Part shown: piece after piece, positions 1 through 5,314 of the stretch
Layout: each line of letters opens with the position of its first letter
Numbering within the stretch: position 1 is the stretch's first letter
Assembly: GCA_013812995.1 (NCBI GenBank)
Contig: JACCSL010000696.1
Span: 1-5,314 of the forward strand
Direction: 5' to 3'
Length of the DNA stretch: 5,314 nucleotides
Origin: Ardenticatenales bacterium
GTDB taxonomy: Bacteria; Chloroflexota; Anaerolineae; Ardenticatenales; Ardenticatenaceae
Notes under the pieces: model-generated
The model's input: only the letters and a program-made list of their open reading frames with translations
Databases searched by the model: none
Told to the model about the DNA's origin: nothing
Position numbers and translations under genes: made by a program

Positions 1-52
1 AGACAAGAATGGTGAGGGGGGACAGGCGAATGAGCTTTCGGATCCACGGCAT
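1..52 (-). CDS. 5' end of an unidentified gene leaving the window on the left
   Basis: On the minus strand an ATG at 52-50 opens a frame that stays open to the window edge, giving MPWIRKLIRLSPLTILV. The start is supported by a well-spaced Shine-Dalgarno: GGGAGA lies seven bases before the ATG (about 60-65 on the plus strand). The peptide has three basic residues followed by a hydrophobic stretch, which suits a signal anchor or first membrane segment, but 17 residues are too few to assign a family. It lies downstream of the desaturase on the same strand, 130 bases past its stop, so it may share that transcript or use the promoter-like sequence at 141-170. The short length is the main reason for doubt. 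Confidence 0.42.
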   Translation of the reverse strand, partial: MPWIRKLIRLSPLTILV

Positions 53-83
53 GGGTTGTTCTCCCAGGGAATTCTAGTAAACA

Positions 84-100
84 AAGAGCAAGACGCTCTC
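84..100 (-). terminator. weak hairpin followed by a T-rich run (possible terminator or leader hairpin)
   Basis: Read on the minus strand, AGAGC and GCTCT form a five-pair stem with a five-base loop, extended by one G-U pair, and are followed by TTGTTTA. This could be a weak intrinsic terminator about 80 bases after the desaturase stop. The stem is short and the T run is interrupted. If the promoter at 141-170 drives the gene starting at 52, the hairpin would lie in that gene's 5' leader instead. The two readings conflict and the sequence does not settle them. Confidence 0.2.
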
Positions 101-140
101 ATCAGGTCCCTTGACCCTTTGACCAGCGTCCTGGGCGAAC

Positions 141-170
141 AGTATAGCAAAGTGATATGCACTTTTACAA
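141..170 (-). promoter_or_regulatory. candidate sigma-70-like promoter for the gene at the left edge
   Basis: On the minus strand TTGTAA (170-165, four of six -35 consensus bases) is followed after 18 bases by TATACT (146-141, five of six -10 bases). Transcription would start near 134, giving a leader of about 80 bases before the ATG at 52. It lies just beyond the desaturase stop at 183, where a promoter for the next minus-strand gene could be expected. Such matches also arise by chance. Confidence 0.35.
149..165. promoter_or_regulatory. operator-like inverted repeat AAAGTG-N5-CACTTT
   Basis: A perfect 6+6 inverted repeat (AAAGTG, five-base ATATG centre, CACTTT) fills almost the whole spacer between the -35 and -10 boxes of the candidate promoter at 141-170. 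This position and symmetry are typical of a dimeric repressor site. As a terminator for the desaturase it would be poor, because the stem is AT-rich and no T run follows on the minus strand. No regulator can be named. Confidence 0.3.
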
Positions 171-182
171 CTTCAGAAGGAC

Positions 183-1601
183 TCAGTCCCCTGGCGTGGC
201 CTGTAGAACCCGTACCTGGCGTGGGGTGGGCGATACGGAAACTGCCTCTCCGGCCAGACGCGCCAGGGTGGCCGCCGCGGCACGATTGCCACTCTGGACG
301 GCTCCTTCCATAGAGTCATAAAAGCGCTGGCGGGTGTAGCCTCCTGCAATGGAGAGGTTGTGGATGGGGCTAGCCTGTGAGGGACGCAGGGCATCCAGCC
401 CCGGTTTGGGCCAGTAGACACTCTGCTGGATCTTCACCACGGTTGACTTCGTGATGCGAGCACCGGGGGTCGTCTTCGGGAAGGTGCGGCACACATCGGC
501 CCACACCTGCTGCACAATCTCCTCCTCGCTTAGGTGCATGAGGTCGCGCGCGGGAGCCACCACGAACTGAAAGCGGCTATTCCCGCTGTTGTGATAGTGG
601 GGCGTCGTGTTGCCCATATCAGCATAGACGGGAATGATTCCGTCCGGGTTGAAAAGAACATTGTCGATGTGGGAGATTTGTCGATCCAGCCAGAGCTGCA
701 CGGAGATTACGGGAACTCCCTCGAACTGGCGTAGATTCTGAAAGTAGGGCTCATCCTGCCATACGGCGGGCACCAGTTGGTTCAATTTGTGGACAGGGAG
801 GGCCAGGATAAACTCGTCTCCCTGGATCATCTCACCGTTTTCCAGTTCCACCGCCATGAGTTGGCGCTGAGGGCCGGTGTGTAAGCGACGCACGCCGGCG
901 TTGCCCCGGATGGTGACCCCCTTACCCTCCAGATGGCGGAGGAGTGGGCCGGTGAAGGTGTCGCCGGGGGAACCCTTGAGGAAGCCCATGCGGCTGGCAC
1001 CGTTTTGGCGCAGGAAGAGCCCGGCCACATCCAGGACTACCCGCGCTGAAATCTCCTCGGGAGGCAGGAACTTGAGCGCCAACGTCATCGGCAGGAACAT
1101 CTTGCTGAGCATCCGATCCGCGATGCCCCAGTTGCGGTGCCACTGCTGGTAGGAGAGTGCATCGCAGCGTGCAAAGTAGGCCTCGTTTCCAAAGAGTATG
1201 GGAAGCAGCGCCTTGCTGAGCGTCATCTTCTCCGCCCAGGTGAAGTAGTGGTTCTTGAAGACGGCCGGCAGCAGGTGCATCGGCGAGGGAGCGCGCATGG
1301 TGCGGAACTCGAAACGCTCCCCCGCATTGAGGGTGTAGGTCAGCACATGCTCCTTCCAGAGGATATTTTCATAGATGCCAACCTCGCGCATGAGGTCGTA
1401 GATTTCTTCGTAGGCACCGAAGAAGACATGCAGCCCGCTCTCGATGCTATCCCCTACCTCATCCTGCCAGGAGGAACACTTTCCCCCGAAGATAGCCCGC
1501 TTTTCGAGGAGTATTACCTCGTGCCCGCCATCTGCCATGCGCTTCGCTACAGTCAGCCCTGCAAAACCCGCCCCGACCACAACCACCCGCTTGCGTTCCA
1601 T
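183..1601 (-). CDS. FAD-dependent phytoene/zeta-carotene desaturase-type oxidoreductase
   Basis: A 472-residue flavoprotein of the amine oxidase / phytoene desaturase superfamily. Residues 6-41 form the N-terminal Rossmann dinucleotide fold, with GAGFAG at 10-15 (GxGxxG), the ribose-binding acid E33 and the GGK motif at 39-41. The segment GLHVFFGAY at 56-64 is characteristic of plant/cyanobacterial CrtP and CrtQ rather than bacterial CrtI. The C-terminal FAD motif lies at about 417-441 (SIAGGYT, then SMEGAVQSGNRAA). Length fits CrtP/CrtQ enzymes, which remove hydrogens from a polyprenoid chain at the membrane surface. The substrate is not proven: phytoene, zeta-carotene or a squalene-type compound (HpnE-like role) are all possible, and no carotenoid gene is visible nearby. 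The start is supported by AAGGA eight bases upstream and a promoter at 1635-1664. The last 23 residues are a variable tail. Confidence 0.88.
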   Translation of the reverse strand: MERKRVVVVGAGFAGLTVAKRMADGGHEVILLEKRAIFGGKCSSWQDEVGDSIESGLHVFFGAYEEIYDLMREVGIYENILWKEHVLTYTLNAGERFEFRTMRAPSPMHLLPAVFKNHYFTWAEKMTLSKALLPILFGNEAYFARCDALSYQQWHRNWGIADRMLSKMFLPMTLALKFLPPEEISARVVLDVAGLFLRQNGASRMGFLKGSPGDTFTGPLLRHLEGKGVTIRGNAGVRRLHTGPQRQLMAVELENGEMIQGDEFILALPVHKLNQLVPAVWQDEPYFQNLRQFEGVPVISVQLWLDRQISHIDNVLFNPDGIIPVYADMGNTTPHYHNSGNSRFQFVVAPARDLMHLSEEEIVQQVWADVCRTFPKTTPGARITKSTVVKIQQSVYWPKPGLDALRPSQASPIHNLSIAGGYTRQRFYDSMEGAVQSGNRAAAATLARLAGEAVSVSPTPRQVRVLQATPGD

Positions 1602-1634
1602 CTCGCTTATCCTTTGAGTACAATATCTATGACC

Positions 1635-1664
1635 AGTTTACCGTCTTGTTCTATGTTTGTCAAT
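1635..1664 (-). promoter_or_regulatory. promoter of the desaturase gene
   Basis: On the minus strand a perfect -35 box TTGACA (1664-1659) is followed after 18 bases by TAAACT (1640-1635, four of six -10 bases). Transcription would begin near 1628, giving a leader of about 27 bases that includes the AAGGA ribosome binding site of the desaturase. The position in the 89-base divergent gap fits well. Confidence 0.5.
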
Positions 1665-1690
1665 GGTTTGCAACGAGAAGGTCTAAATTT

Positions 1691-2191
1691 ATGATCCCTT
1701 CCGACTGGAACTTCTGCCCGCGCTGCGCCAGCCCGCTGGCCCTGAGCGAGCATGATGGGCGGCTGCGCCCGAGCTGCGTCGCCTGCGGCTTTGTCTACTT
1801 TGCCGATCCCAAGGTTACCGTCGCGCTGCTCATCGAGCAGGGCGGGCAGGTGCTTCTGGGCAGGCGTGGCATAAACCCGCAGCAGGGGCTGTGGAGTCTG
1901 CCTGGGGGCTTCGTGGATTATGGCGAGCGGGTGCGCGACGCAGCCGCCCGCGAGGCGTGGGAGGAAACCGGCCTCACGGTACAGGTCGGCGACTTGCTTG
2001 GCGTGTGGGACTTTGATGACACAATTGGGGAGAAGAAAGGCATCGCGCTGTTCTTCCGCGCCGAGGCCGACGAGGCGGAGCCCGTAGCGGGCGACGATCT
2101 AGTGGAGCTTGGCTGGTTCTCTCGGGATGCCCTGCCTCCCATAGCGTTTCCCCTGCATGAGTCTATTCTTCGAGGAGAAAACAAGCGTTGA
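1691..2191 (+). CDS. NUDIX hydrolase with N-terminal zinc ribbon
   Basis: A 166-residue protein that should hydrolyse a nucleoside diphosphate linked to another group, in the cytoplasm and with Mg2+. A zinc ribbon comes first: CPRC at 9-12 and CVAC at 29-32. The NUDIX box spans G73-L95 and matches Gx5Ex7REUxEExGU, with E79, R87, E88, E91 and E92 in place. The SQPWPFP-type signature of NADH pyrophosphatase NudC is absent, so the substrate is unknown; ADP-ribose or a damaged nucleotide would be usual for zinc-ribbon NUDIX proteins. I chose the ATG at 1691 over the in-frame ATG at 1646. It begins just before the zinc ribbon as in relatives, and AGAAGG lies nine bases upstream. The best -10-like sequence upstream is TACAAT at 1619-1624, without a clear -35. 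The stop overlaps the next gene's start. Confidence 0.9.
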   Translation: MIPSDWNFCPRCASPLALSEHDGRLRPSCVACGFVYFADPKVTVALLIEQGGQVLLGRRGINPQQGLWSLPGGFVDYGERVRDAAAREAWEETGLTVQVGDLLGVWDFDDTIGEKKGIALFFRAEADEAEPVAGDDLVELGWFSRDALPPIAFPLHESILRGENKR

Positions 2192-3672
2192 TCAATCAAA
2201 GCCTAGGGTATATATTGCTAGTGTTGCTGTTGGTGGGGTGCGCGCCGTCACCCCCTCCTGTTGCATTGCCCTCGACTCCCTTTGCGCCGGTGCCCTCTCC
2301 CACCCGGCAGGCCACTGCTGCGCTCACGCGTAGTGCGACCGCTGCGCCCACGCGGCTCGCCAGCGCCACCACGCGCGCCTCGGCGACGGCTACAGCGCTC
2401 CCCTCGACCACCGCCAGCCCCGAGGGTGTTGAGACACGCCCCGACACACCCACGCGCACGGAGACGCCGCTGCCCTCGCCCACACAGCGTCCGCCTTCCC
2501 TCACCGCGACCTCCCTGGCCCCCACCGCAACGGCTCCACCCCCAACGGCGGTGGCTCTAGTGACAGAGGGGGTGGCATGCGCGCGCCCTCCCGAAGATTA
2601 CCGGCGGGTGATGGTGGGGCGGCACACCGTCTCCATGCGAACTCTGGCAATGCTGGACAATGCGCAGGCACTGTACGGGGGTCGGGGCTCCACACGGCTG
2701 CTGATCCAGGGCTCCTACGCACCGGGCCTGGACGCGAGTTTTGGCACCCACGATGGCGGCGGGGCCGTCGATGTCTGGGCGGTGGACCCCCGCGACACCA
2801 GCCAACTGCTGGATGATATTCCCCAGTTGGTGCACGCCCTCCGTCAATCGGGTTTTGCGGCCTGGTATCGTCCGGCGAATATGCTCTACGAGGGAATGTA
2901 TCCTCATATTCATGCCATTGCTCTGGGCGATGCGGAGCTTTCTGCGGGGGCGCGCTCTCAAATCGAGGGGCCGGAAGGCTATCTCGCGGGGCGCAATGGT
3001 CTGCCTCAATCCGATTACACGGGGCCTGACCCGCACGGCGGCCCGCTCCTTTGTCCCTGGATTACAGAGCTAGGGTACGGTGCGCCTGCGGTCACCAGCC
3101 AGCCGACGAGCACCAGCGCGCCGCCCACGCCTCCTACCACGCTCTCCCTGGCCTGCGCGCCGCCGCCGGACGACTATCGTCGCATCACGGTGGAGGGTCA
3201 CACGCTAACCCAGCGCACCTACACGATGCTCCAGACCGCGCAGGCGATCTATGGGGGGCCGGGCAACTTGCTCTGGGTGACGCAGGGCTCCTACACCCCC
3301 AGCGAGCCGGGGAGTTTTGGCACCCATGATGGGGGCGGGGCCGTTGACATTTCGATTCGCCATCCGGTAAGCTGGGAGTTTCTCTACAACGACACAGAAC
3401 AGATGGTGCGCGCGCTCCGGCTGGCCGGGTTCGCGGCATGGTATCGCGCCCCTGGGGACCTGGGGCCTGACTCGGCCCCGCACCTCCATGCCATCGCCAT
3501 CGGGGATGGCGAGCTGTCCGAGGCCGCAACAGCCCAACTCACCGGTGAGCAGGGGTATTTCAGAGGGCGCAATGGGCTTCCCCAACCCGAGTATGCCAGG
3601 GAGGACCGACATGGCGGCCCCATTCTTTGCCCCTGGATGGAGGCACTCGGATACCAGGACTTAAGAAATTGA
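2188..3672 (+). CDS. lipoprotein with two tandem LAS/M15-like zinc-peptidase domains
   Basis: 494 residues, beginning with TTG at 2188 inside TTGA, which overlaps the NUDIX stop; GAGGAG lies ten bases upstream. Residues 1-18 form a hydrophobic signal ending in lipobox LVGC, so C18 is probably lipidated and the protein exported and membrane-anchored. The signal lacks the usual basic residues before its hydrophobic core. Residues 19-130 are a Pro/Thr/Ser/Ala-rich linker. Two domains follow, C131-Y297 and C323-Y489, exactly equal in length and about 54% identical by hand alignment. Each has H-x6-D (H188/D195; H380/D387) and H-x-H (H240/H242; H432/H434), the zinc-ligand arrangement of the LAS group of peptidoglycan peptidases. 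Each also has a first and a late cysteine (C131/C289; C323/C481) that could form a disulfide. A role in cell-wall peptide cleavage is inference. The classical E-x-W-H of VanX/VanY is not seen, so activity is uncertain. Confidence 0.85.
   Translation: MINQSLGYILLVLLLVGCAPSPPPVALPSTPFAPVPSPTRQATAALTRSATAAPTRLASATTRASATATALPSTTASPEGVETRPDTPTRTETPLPSPTQRPPSLTATSLAPTATAPPPTAVALVTEGVACARPPEDYRRVMVGRHTVSMRTLAMLDNAQALYGGRGSTRLLIQGSYAPGLDASFGTHDGGGAVDVWAVDPRDTSQLLDDIPQLVHALRQSGFAAWYRPANMLYEGMYPHIHAIALGDAELSAGARSQIEGPEGYLAGRNGLPQSDYTGPDPHGGPLLCPWITELGYGAPAVTSQPTSTSAPPTPPTTLSLACAPPPDDYRRITVEGHTLTQRTYTMLQTAQAIYGGPGNLLWVTQGSYTPSEPGSFGTHDGGGAVDISIRHPVSWEFLYNDTEQMVRALRLAGFAAWYRAPGDLGPDSAPHLHAIAIGDGELSEAATAQLTGEQGYFRGRNGLPQPEYAREDRHGGPILCPWMEALGYQDLRN
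2242..2577 (+). other. Pro/Thr/Ser/Ala-rich low-complexity linker segment
   Basis: This stretch encodes residues 19-130 of the lipoprotein, composed almost wholly of P, T, S, A with scattered R, E and V. It would be an extended, possibly glycosylated spacer that holds the two globular domains away from the membrane. A shorter P/T/S-rich joint (about residues 299-320) separates the two domains. Confidence 0.75.
2578..3078 (+). repeat. copy 1 of duplicated 167-residue LAS-like domain
   Basis: Encodes C131-Y297. It aligns without gaps to the copy at 3154-3654, offset by 576 bases (192 codons). Shared blocks include SFGTHDGGGAVD, GFAAWYR, HAIA-GD, GRNGLPQ and HGGP-LCPW. Roughly 91 of 167 residues match by hand count. 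Confidence 0.9.
3154..3654 (+). repeat. copy 2 of duplicated 167-residue LAS-like domain
   Basis: Encodes C323-Y489, the second copy. All putative zinc ligands and both cysteines are kept at the same offset, so neither copy looks degenerate. Differences cluster in the segment after the H-x6-D motif and in the approach to H-x-H, where substrate contacts would be expected in LAS folds. Confidence 0.9.
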
Positions 3673-3703
3673 CGAGATAACGAATCAAACTTGGGGAATC
3701 TCG
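3673..3703 (+). terminator. imperfect hairpin after the lipoprotein gene (weak terminator candidate)
   Basis: CGAGAT (3673-3678) and ATCTCG (3698-3703) are perfect complements separated by 19 bases. A competing pairing uses GATA-CGA (3676-3683) with TCG-TATC (3701-3708). It lies directly after the stop codon. No T run follows, and it overlaps the -35 region of the next promoter, so termination efficiency is doubtful. Confidence 0.2.
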
Positions 3704-3720
3704 CTATCGTCTTCTATAAT
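3691..3720 (+). promoter_or_regulatory. promoter of the poly-HAMP sensor gene
   Basis: A perfect TATAAT -10 box at 3715-3720 is preceded after 18 bases by TTGGGG (3691-3696), which matches only the first three -35 bases. Transcription would begin near 3727 and give a leader of about 83 bases. The weak -35 with an ideal -10 suggests an activator or a modest basal level, which is inference. Confidence 0.5.
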
Positions 3721-3778
3721 AGCTTCCCCCCCAGACCTTCTATGGCCATGTACCCTCCCTCATTTCATTCTTCGCAAC

Positions 3779-3798
3779 TTTTTCGTCACAACGAAAGA
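3779..3798 (+). promoter_or_regulatory. leader hairpin abutting the Shine-Dalgarno of the poly-HAMP gene
   Basis: TTTCGT and ACGAAA pair around a CACA loop and extend by a U-G and a U-A pair to eight pairs. The right arm ends at the first base of AAGGA (3798-3802), which is seven bases before the ATG at 3810. The stem could therefore affect ribosome access or protect the 5' leader. It is AT-rich and only moderately stable. Confidence 0.35.
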
Positions 3799-3809
3799 AG
3801 GAAAGCGTC

Positions 3810-5314
3810 ATGCCGACTCAGCACAATGCCCCAGCAGGGAGCGATGTACTGGACCCCAAGCAACTACTGAAGATTCTCCTGGCTGTCAAAAAGGGTGATT
3901 TTTCTACAAGAATGCCGCAGGATCTGGAGGGGGTCTCTGGAAAAGTAGCCGATGCGCTCAACGATATCATTGAGTTGAATGAGCGATTGACCGAAGAGCT
4001 GGAGCGCATCAGTGTAGCGGTTGGTAAAGAAGGGAAAATCTCCCAGCGCGCCACCATTGGTGCGGTACGTGGCGGATGGTCCGAGGCCGTGAGCGCTGTC
4101 AACACTCTCATCGGTGATCTTGTCCAGCCCACCACAGAGATGGCGCGCGTCATCGGTGCCGTGGCACGCGGTGACCTCTCGCAGAGCATTCCCCTGGAAA
4201 TCGACGGTCGCCCCCTGGAGGGCGAGTTCCTCCGAACCGCCAAGGTCGTCAACACAATGGTTGATCAGCTAGGCTCCTTCTCCTCCGAGGTAACGCGCGT
4301 GGCGCGTGAGGTCGGTACCGAAGGCAAGTTGGGCGGTCAGGCGGATGTGAAGGGCGTGGCAGGAACGTGGAAGGATCTGACGGACAACGTGAACCTGATG
4401 GCGAACAACCTGACGGGTCAGGTGCGTAACATCGCCGAGGTCTCGACAGCGATTGCGAACGGGGACCTGTCGAAGAAGATCACCGTGGAGGTGCGCGGTG
4501 AGATTCTGGACCTGAAAAACACGATCAACACGATGGTCGACCAGCTCAACAGCTTCGCGGCTGAGGTAACACGCGTGGCGCGCGAGGTCGGTACCGAGGG
4601 CAAGCTCGGCGGTCAGGCGGATGTGAAGGGGGTCGCGGGTGTGTGGAAGGATCTGACGGACAACGTGAACCTGATGGCGAATAACCTGACAGGTCAGGTG
4701 CGTAACATCGCGGAGGTCTCGACAGCGATTGCGAACGGGGACCTGTCGAAGAAGATCACCGTGGAGGTCAAGGGCGAGATTCTGGACCTGAAGAACACGA
4801 TCAACACGATGGTTGACCAGCTCAACAGCTTCGCGGCCGAGGTGACGCGCGTGGCGCGCGAGGTCGGTACCGAGGGGAAACTCGGCGGTCAAGCGGATGT
4901 GAAGGGCGTGGCGGGTGTCTGGAAGGATCTGACGGACAACGTGAACCTGATGGCGAGCAACCTGACGGACCAGGTGCGTAACATCGCCGAGGTCTCGACA
5001 GCGATTGCGAGCGGAGACCTGTCGAAGAAGATCACCGTGGAGGTACGCGGTGAGATTCTGGACCTGAAAAACACGATCAACACGATGGTTGACCAGCTCA
5101 ACTCCTTCTCCTCCGAGGTGACGCGTGTGGCGCGCGAGGTCGGTACCGAGGGTAAACTCGGCGGTCAGGCCGATGTGAAGGGGGTCGCGGGAACATGGAA
5201 AGACCTGACGGACAACGTGAACCTGATGGCGAACAACCTGACGGCTCAGGTGCGTAACATCGCGGAGGTCTCGACAGCGATTGCGAACGGGGACCTGTCG
5301 AAGAAGATCACGGT
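3810..5314 (+). CDS. N-terminal part of a soluble poly-HAMP hybrid histidine kinase (Nik1/Os-1-like), running off the right edge
   Basis: The frame from ATG 3810 stays open to the window end (501 codons). It has an ideal AAGGA ribosome binding site and a promoter at 3691-3720. No signal peptide or membrane segment is visible, so the protein is probably cytoplasmic. Residues 19-36 ([18 protein letters not shown]) begin a first HAMP-like helix. Residues 64-160 are a divergent repeat unit. Residues 161-501 hold four 92-residue units, the last cut by the edge. Each unit pairs a divergent HAMP ([18 protein letters not shown], then [14 protein letters not shown]) with a canonical one (GDLSKKI, then [17 protein letters not shown]). 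This is the hallmark of fungal group III hybrid kinases (osmosensing, fungicide targets) and their bacterial relatives. HisKA, HATPase and receiver domains are expected downstream but are not seen here, so the output domain is inferred. Confidence 0.88.
   Translation, partial: MPTQHNAPAGSDVLDPKQLLKILLAVKKGDFSTRMPQDLEGVSGKVADALNDIIELNERLTEELERISVAVGKEGKISQRATIGAVRGGWSEAVSAVNTLIGDLVQPTTEMARVIGAVARGDLSQSIPLEIDGRPLEGEFLRTAKVVNTMVDQLGSFSSEVTRVAREVGTEGKLGGQADVKGVAGTWKDLTDNVNLMANNLTGQVRNIAEVSTAIANGDLSKKITVEVRGEILDLKNTINTMVDQLNSFAAEVTRVAREVGTEGKLGGQADVKGVAGVWKDLTDNVNLMANNLTGQVRNIAEVSTAIANGDLSKKITVEVKGEILDLKNTINTMVDQLNSFAAEVTRVAREVGTEGKLGGQADVKGVAGVWKDLTDNVNLMASNLTDQVRNIAEVSTAIASGDLSKKITVEVRGEILDLKNTINTMVDQLNSFSSEVTRVAREVGTEGKLGGQADVKGVAGTWKDLTDNVNLMANNLTAQVRNIAEVSTAIANGDLSKKIT
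4290..5314 (+). repeat. tandem 276-bp (92-codon) HAMP-pair repeats, at least 3.7 units
   Basis: Units begin at 4290, 4566, 4842 and 5118, each exactly 276 bases from the previous one. Units 1 and 2 differ at about 22 of 276 bases by hand count, and most differences are silent third positions. The few residue changes include GTW/GVW, NNLTGQ/SNLTDQ/NNLTAQ, EVR/EVK and the SFSSE/SFAAE ending. The array continues past the window. A degenerate unit precedes it (residues 64-160). Confidence 0.93.

Noticed and set aside
111..148. Plus-strand promoter-like pair TTGACC (119-124) and TATAGC (143-148), with a TTGACC direct repeat at 111-124
   Set aside because: It would read into the 3' end of the desaturase in antisense with no plus-strand gene to serve. 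The -10 match is only four of six and overlaps the better minus-strand TATACT. An antisense transcript cannot be excluded.
56..313. Plus-strand open frame of 85 codons at the left
   Set aside because: It overlaps the 3' end of the desaturase on the opposite strand, shows no domain or good ribosome site, and its C-terminal half mirrors desaturase codons.
1646..1690. Upstream ATG at 1646 as the NUDIX start (15 extra residues)
   Set aside because: The extra residues do not resemble the family, and the ATG at 1691 has a well-spaced AGAAGG and begins right before the zinc ribbon.
2196..2525. Minus-strand Val/Gly/Ala-rich frame opposite the lipoprotein linker
   Set aside because: It is the antisense reading of the Pro/Thr/Ser low-complexity linker and not an independent gene.
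3818..4255. Minus-strand 145-codon open frame opposite the start of the poly-HAMP gene
   Set aside because: Composition is Ser/Arg/Thr-rich as expected of an antisense shadow, and no start signal is evident.
4269..4892. Long antisense open frame (207 codons) over the HAMP repeats
   Set aside because: It is periodic with the 276-bp repeats and is a by-product of the GC-rich, repeated sense codons; it has no family resemblance, and the sense strand clearly encodes HAMP domains.

Overview
The window looks like chromosomal DNA of a fairly GC-rich bacterium. A Chloroflexota (Chloroflexi) host is my best guess. It rests on a secreted lipoprotein with a long Pro/Thr/Ser-rich linker and on a long soluble poly-HAMP signalling protein, both frequent in that phylum. 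No phylogenetic marker is present, so this is inference. There are no tRNA or rRNA genes, insertion sequences or CRISPR arrays that I can see.

Layout from left to right. (1) Positions 1-52, minus strand: the first 17 codons of a gene that leaves the window on the left, with a good ribosome binding site and a possible promoter at 141-170 that contains an operator-like palindrome. (2) 183-1601, minus strand: an FAD-dependent amine-oxidase-fold desaturase of the plant/cyanobacterial phytoene/zeta-carotene desaturase type. (3) 1602-1690: a compact divergent intergenic region carrying the desaturase promoter and the ribosome binding site of the next plus-strand gene. (4) 1691-2191, plus strand: a NUDIX hydrolase with an N-terminal zinc ribbon. 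(5) 2188-3672, plus strand: a lipoprotein whose TTG start overlaps the NUDIX stop by four bases. It carries two tandem copies of a 167-residue domain with H-x6-D and H-x-H motifs, like zinc peptidases of the LAS (lysostaphin / D-Ala-D-Ala peptidase / Sonic hedgehog) group. (6) 3673-3809: an intergenic region with a perfect TATAAT box, a short hairpin and a strong Shine-Dalgarno. (7) 3810 to the window end, plus strand: the N-terminal 501 residues of a soluble poly-HAMP sensor, most likely a hybrid histidine kinase of the fungal Nik1/Os-1 (group III) type. It has 276-bp tandem repeats that are almost identical at the DNA level.

The NUDIX and lipoprotein genes are probably one transcription unit. 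The desaturase is transcribed divergently from them, and the poly-HAMP gene has its own promoter. I see no shared pathway linking the desaturase, the NUDIX/lipoprotein pair and the sensor. The two most notable items are the duplicated LAS-like lipoprotein, whose domain I do not recognise as a named family, and the homogenised poly-HAMP array.
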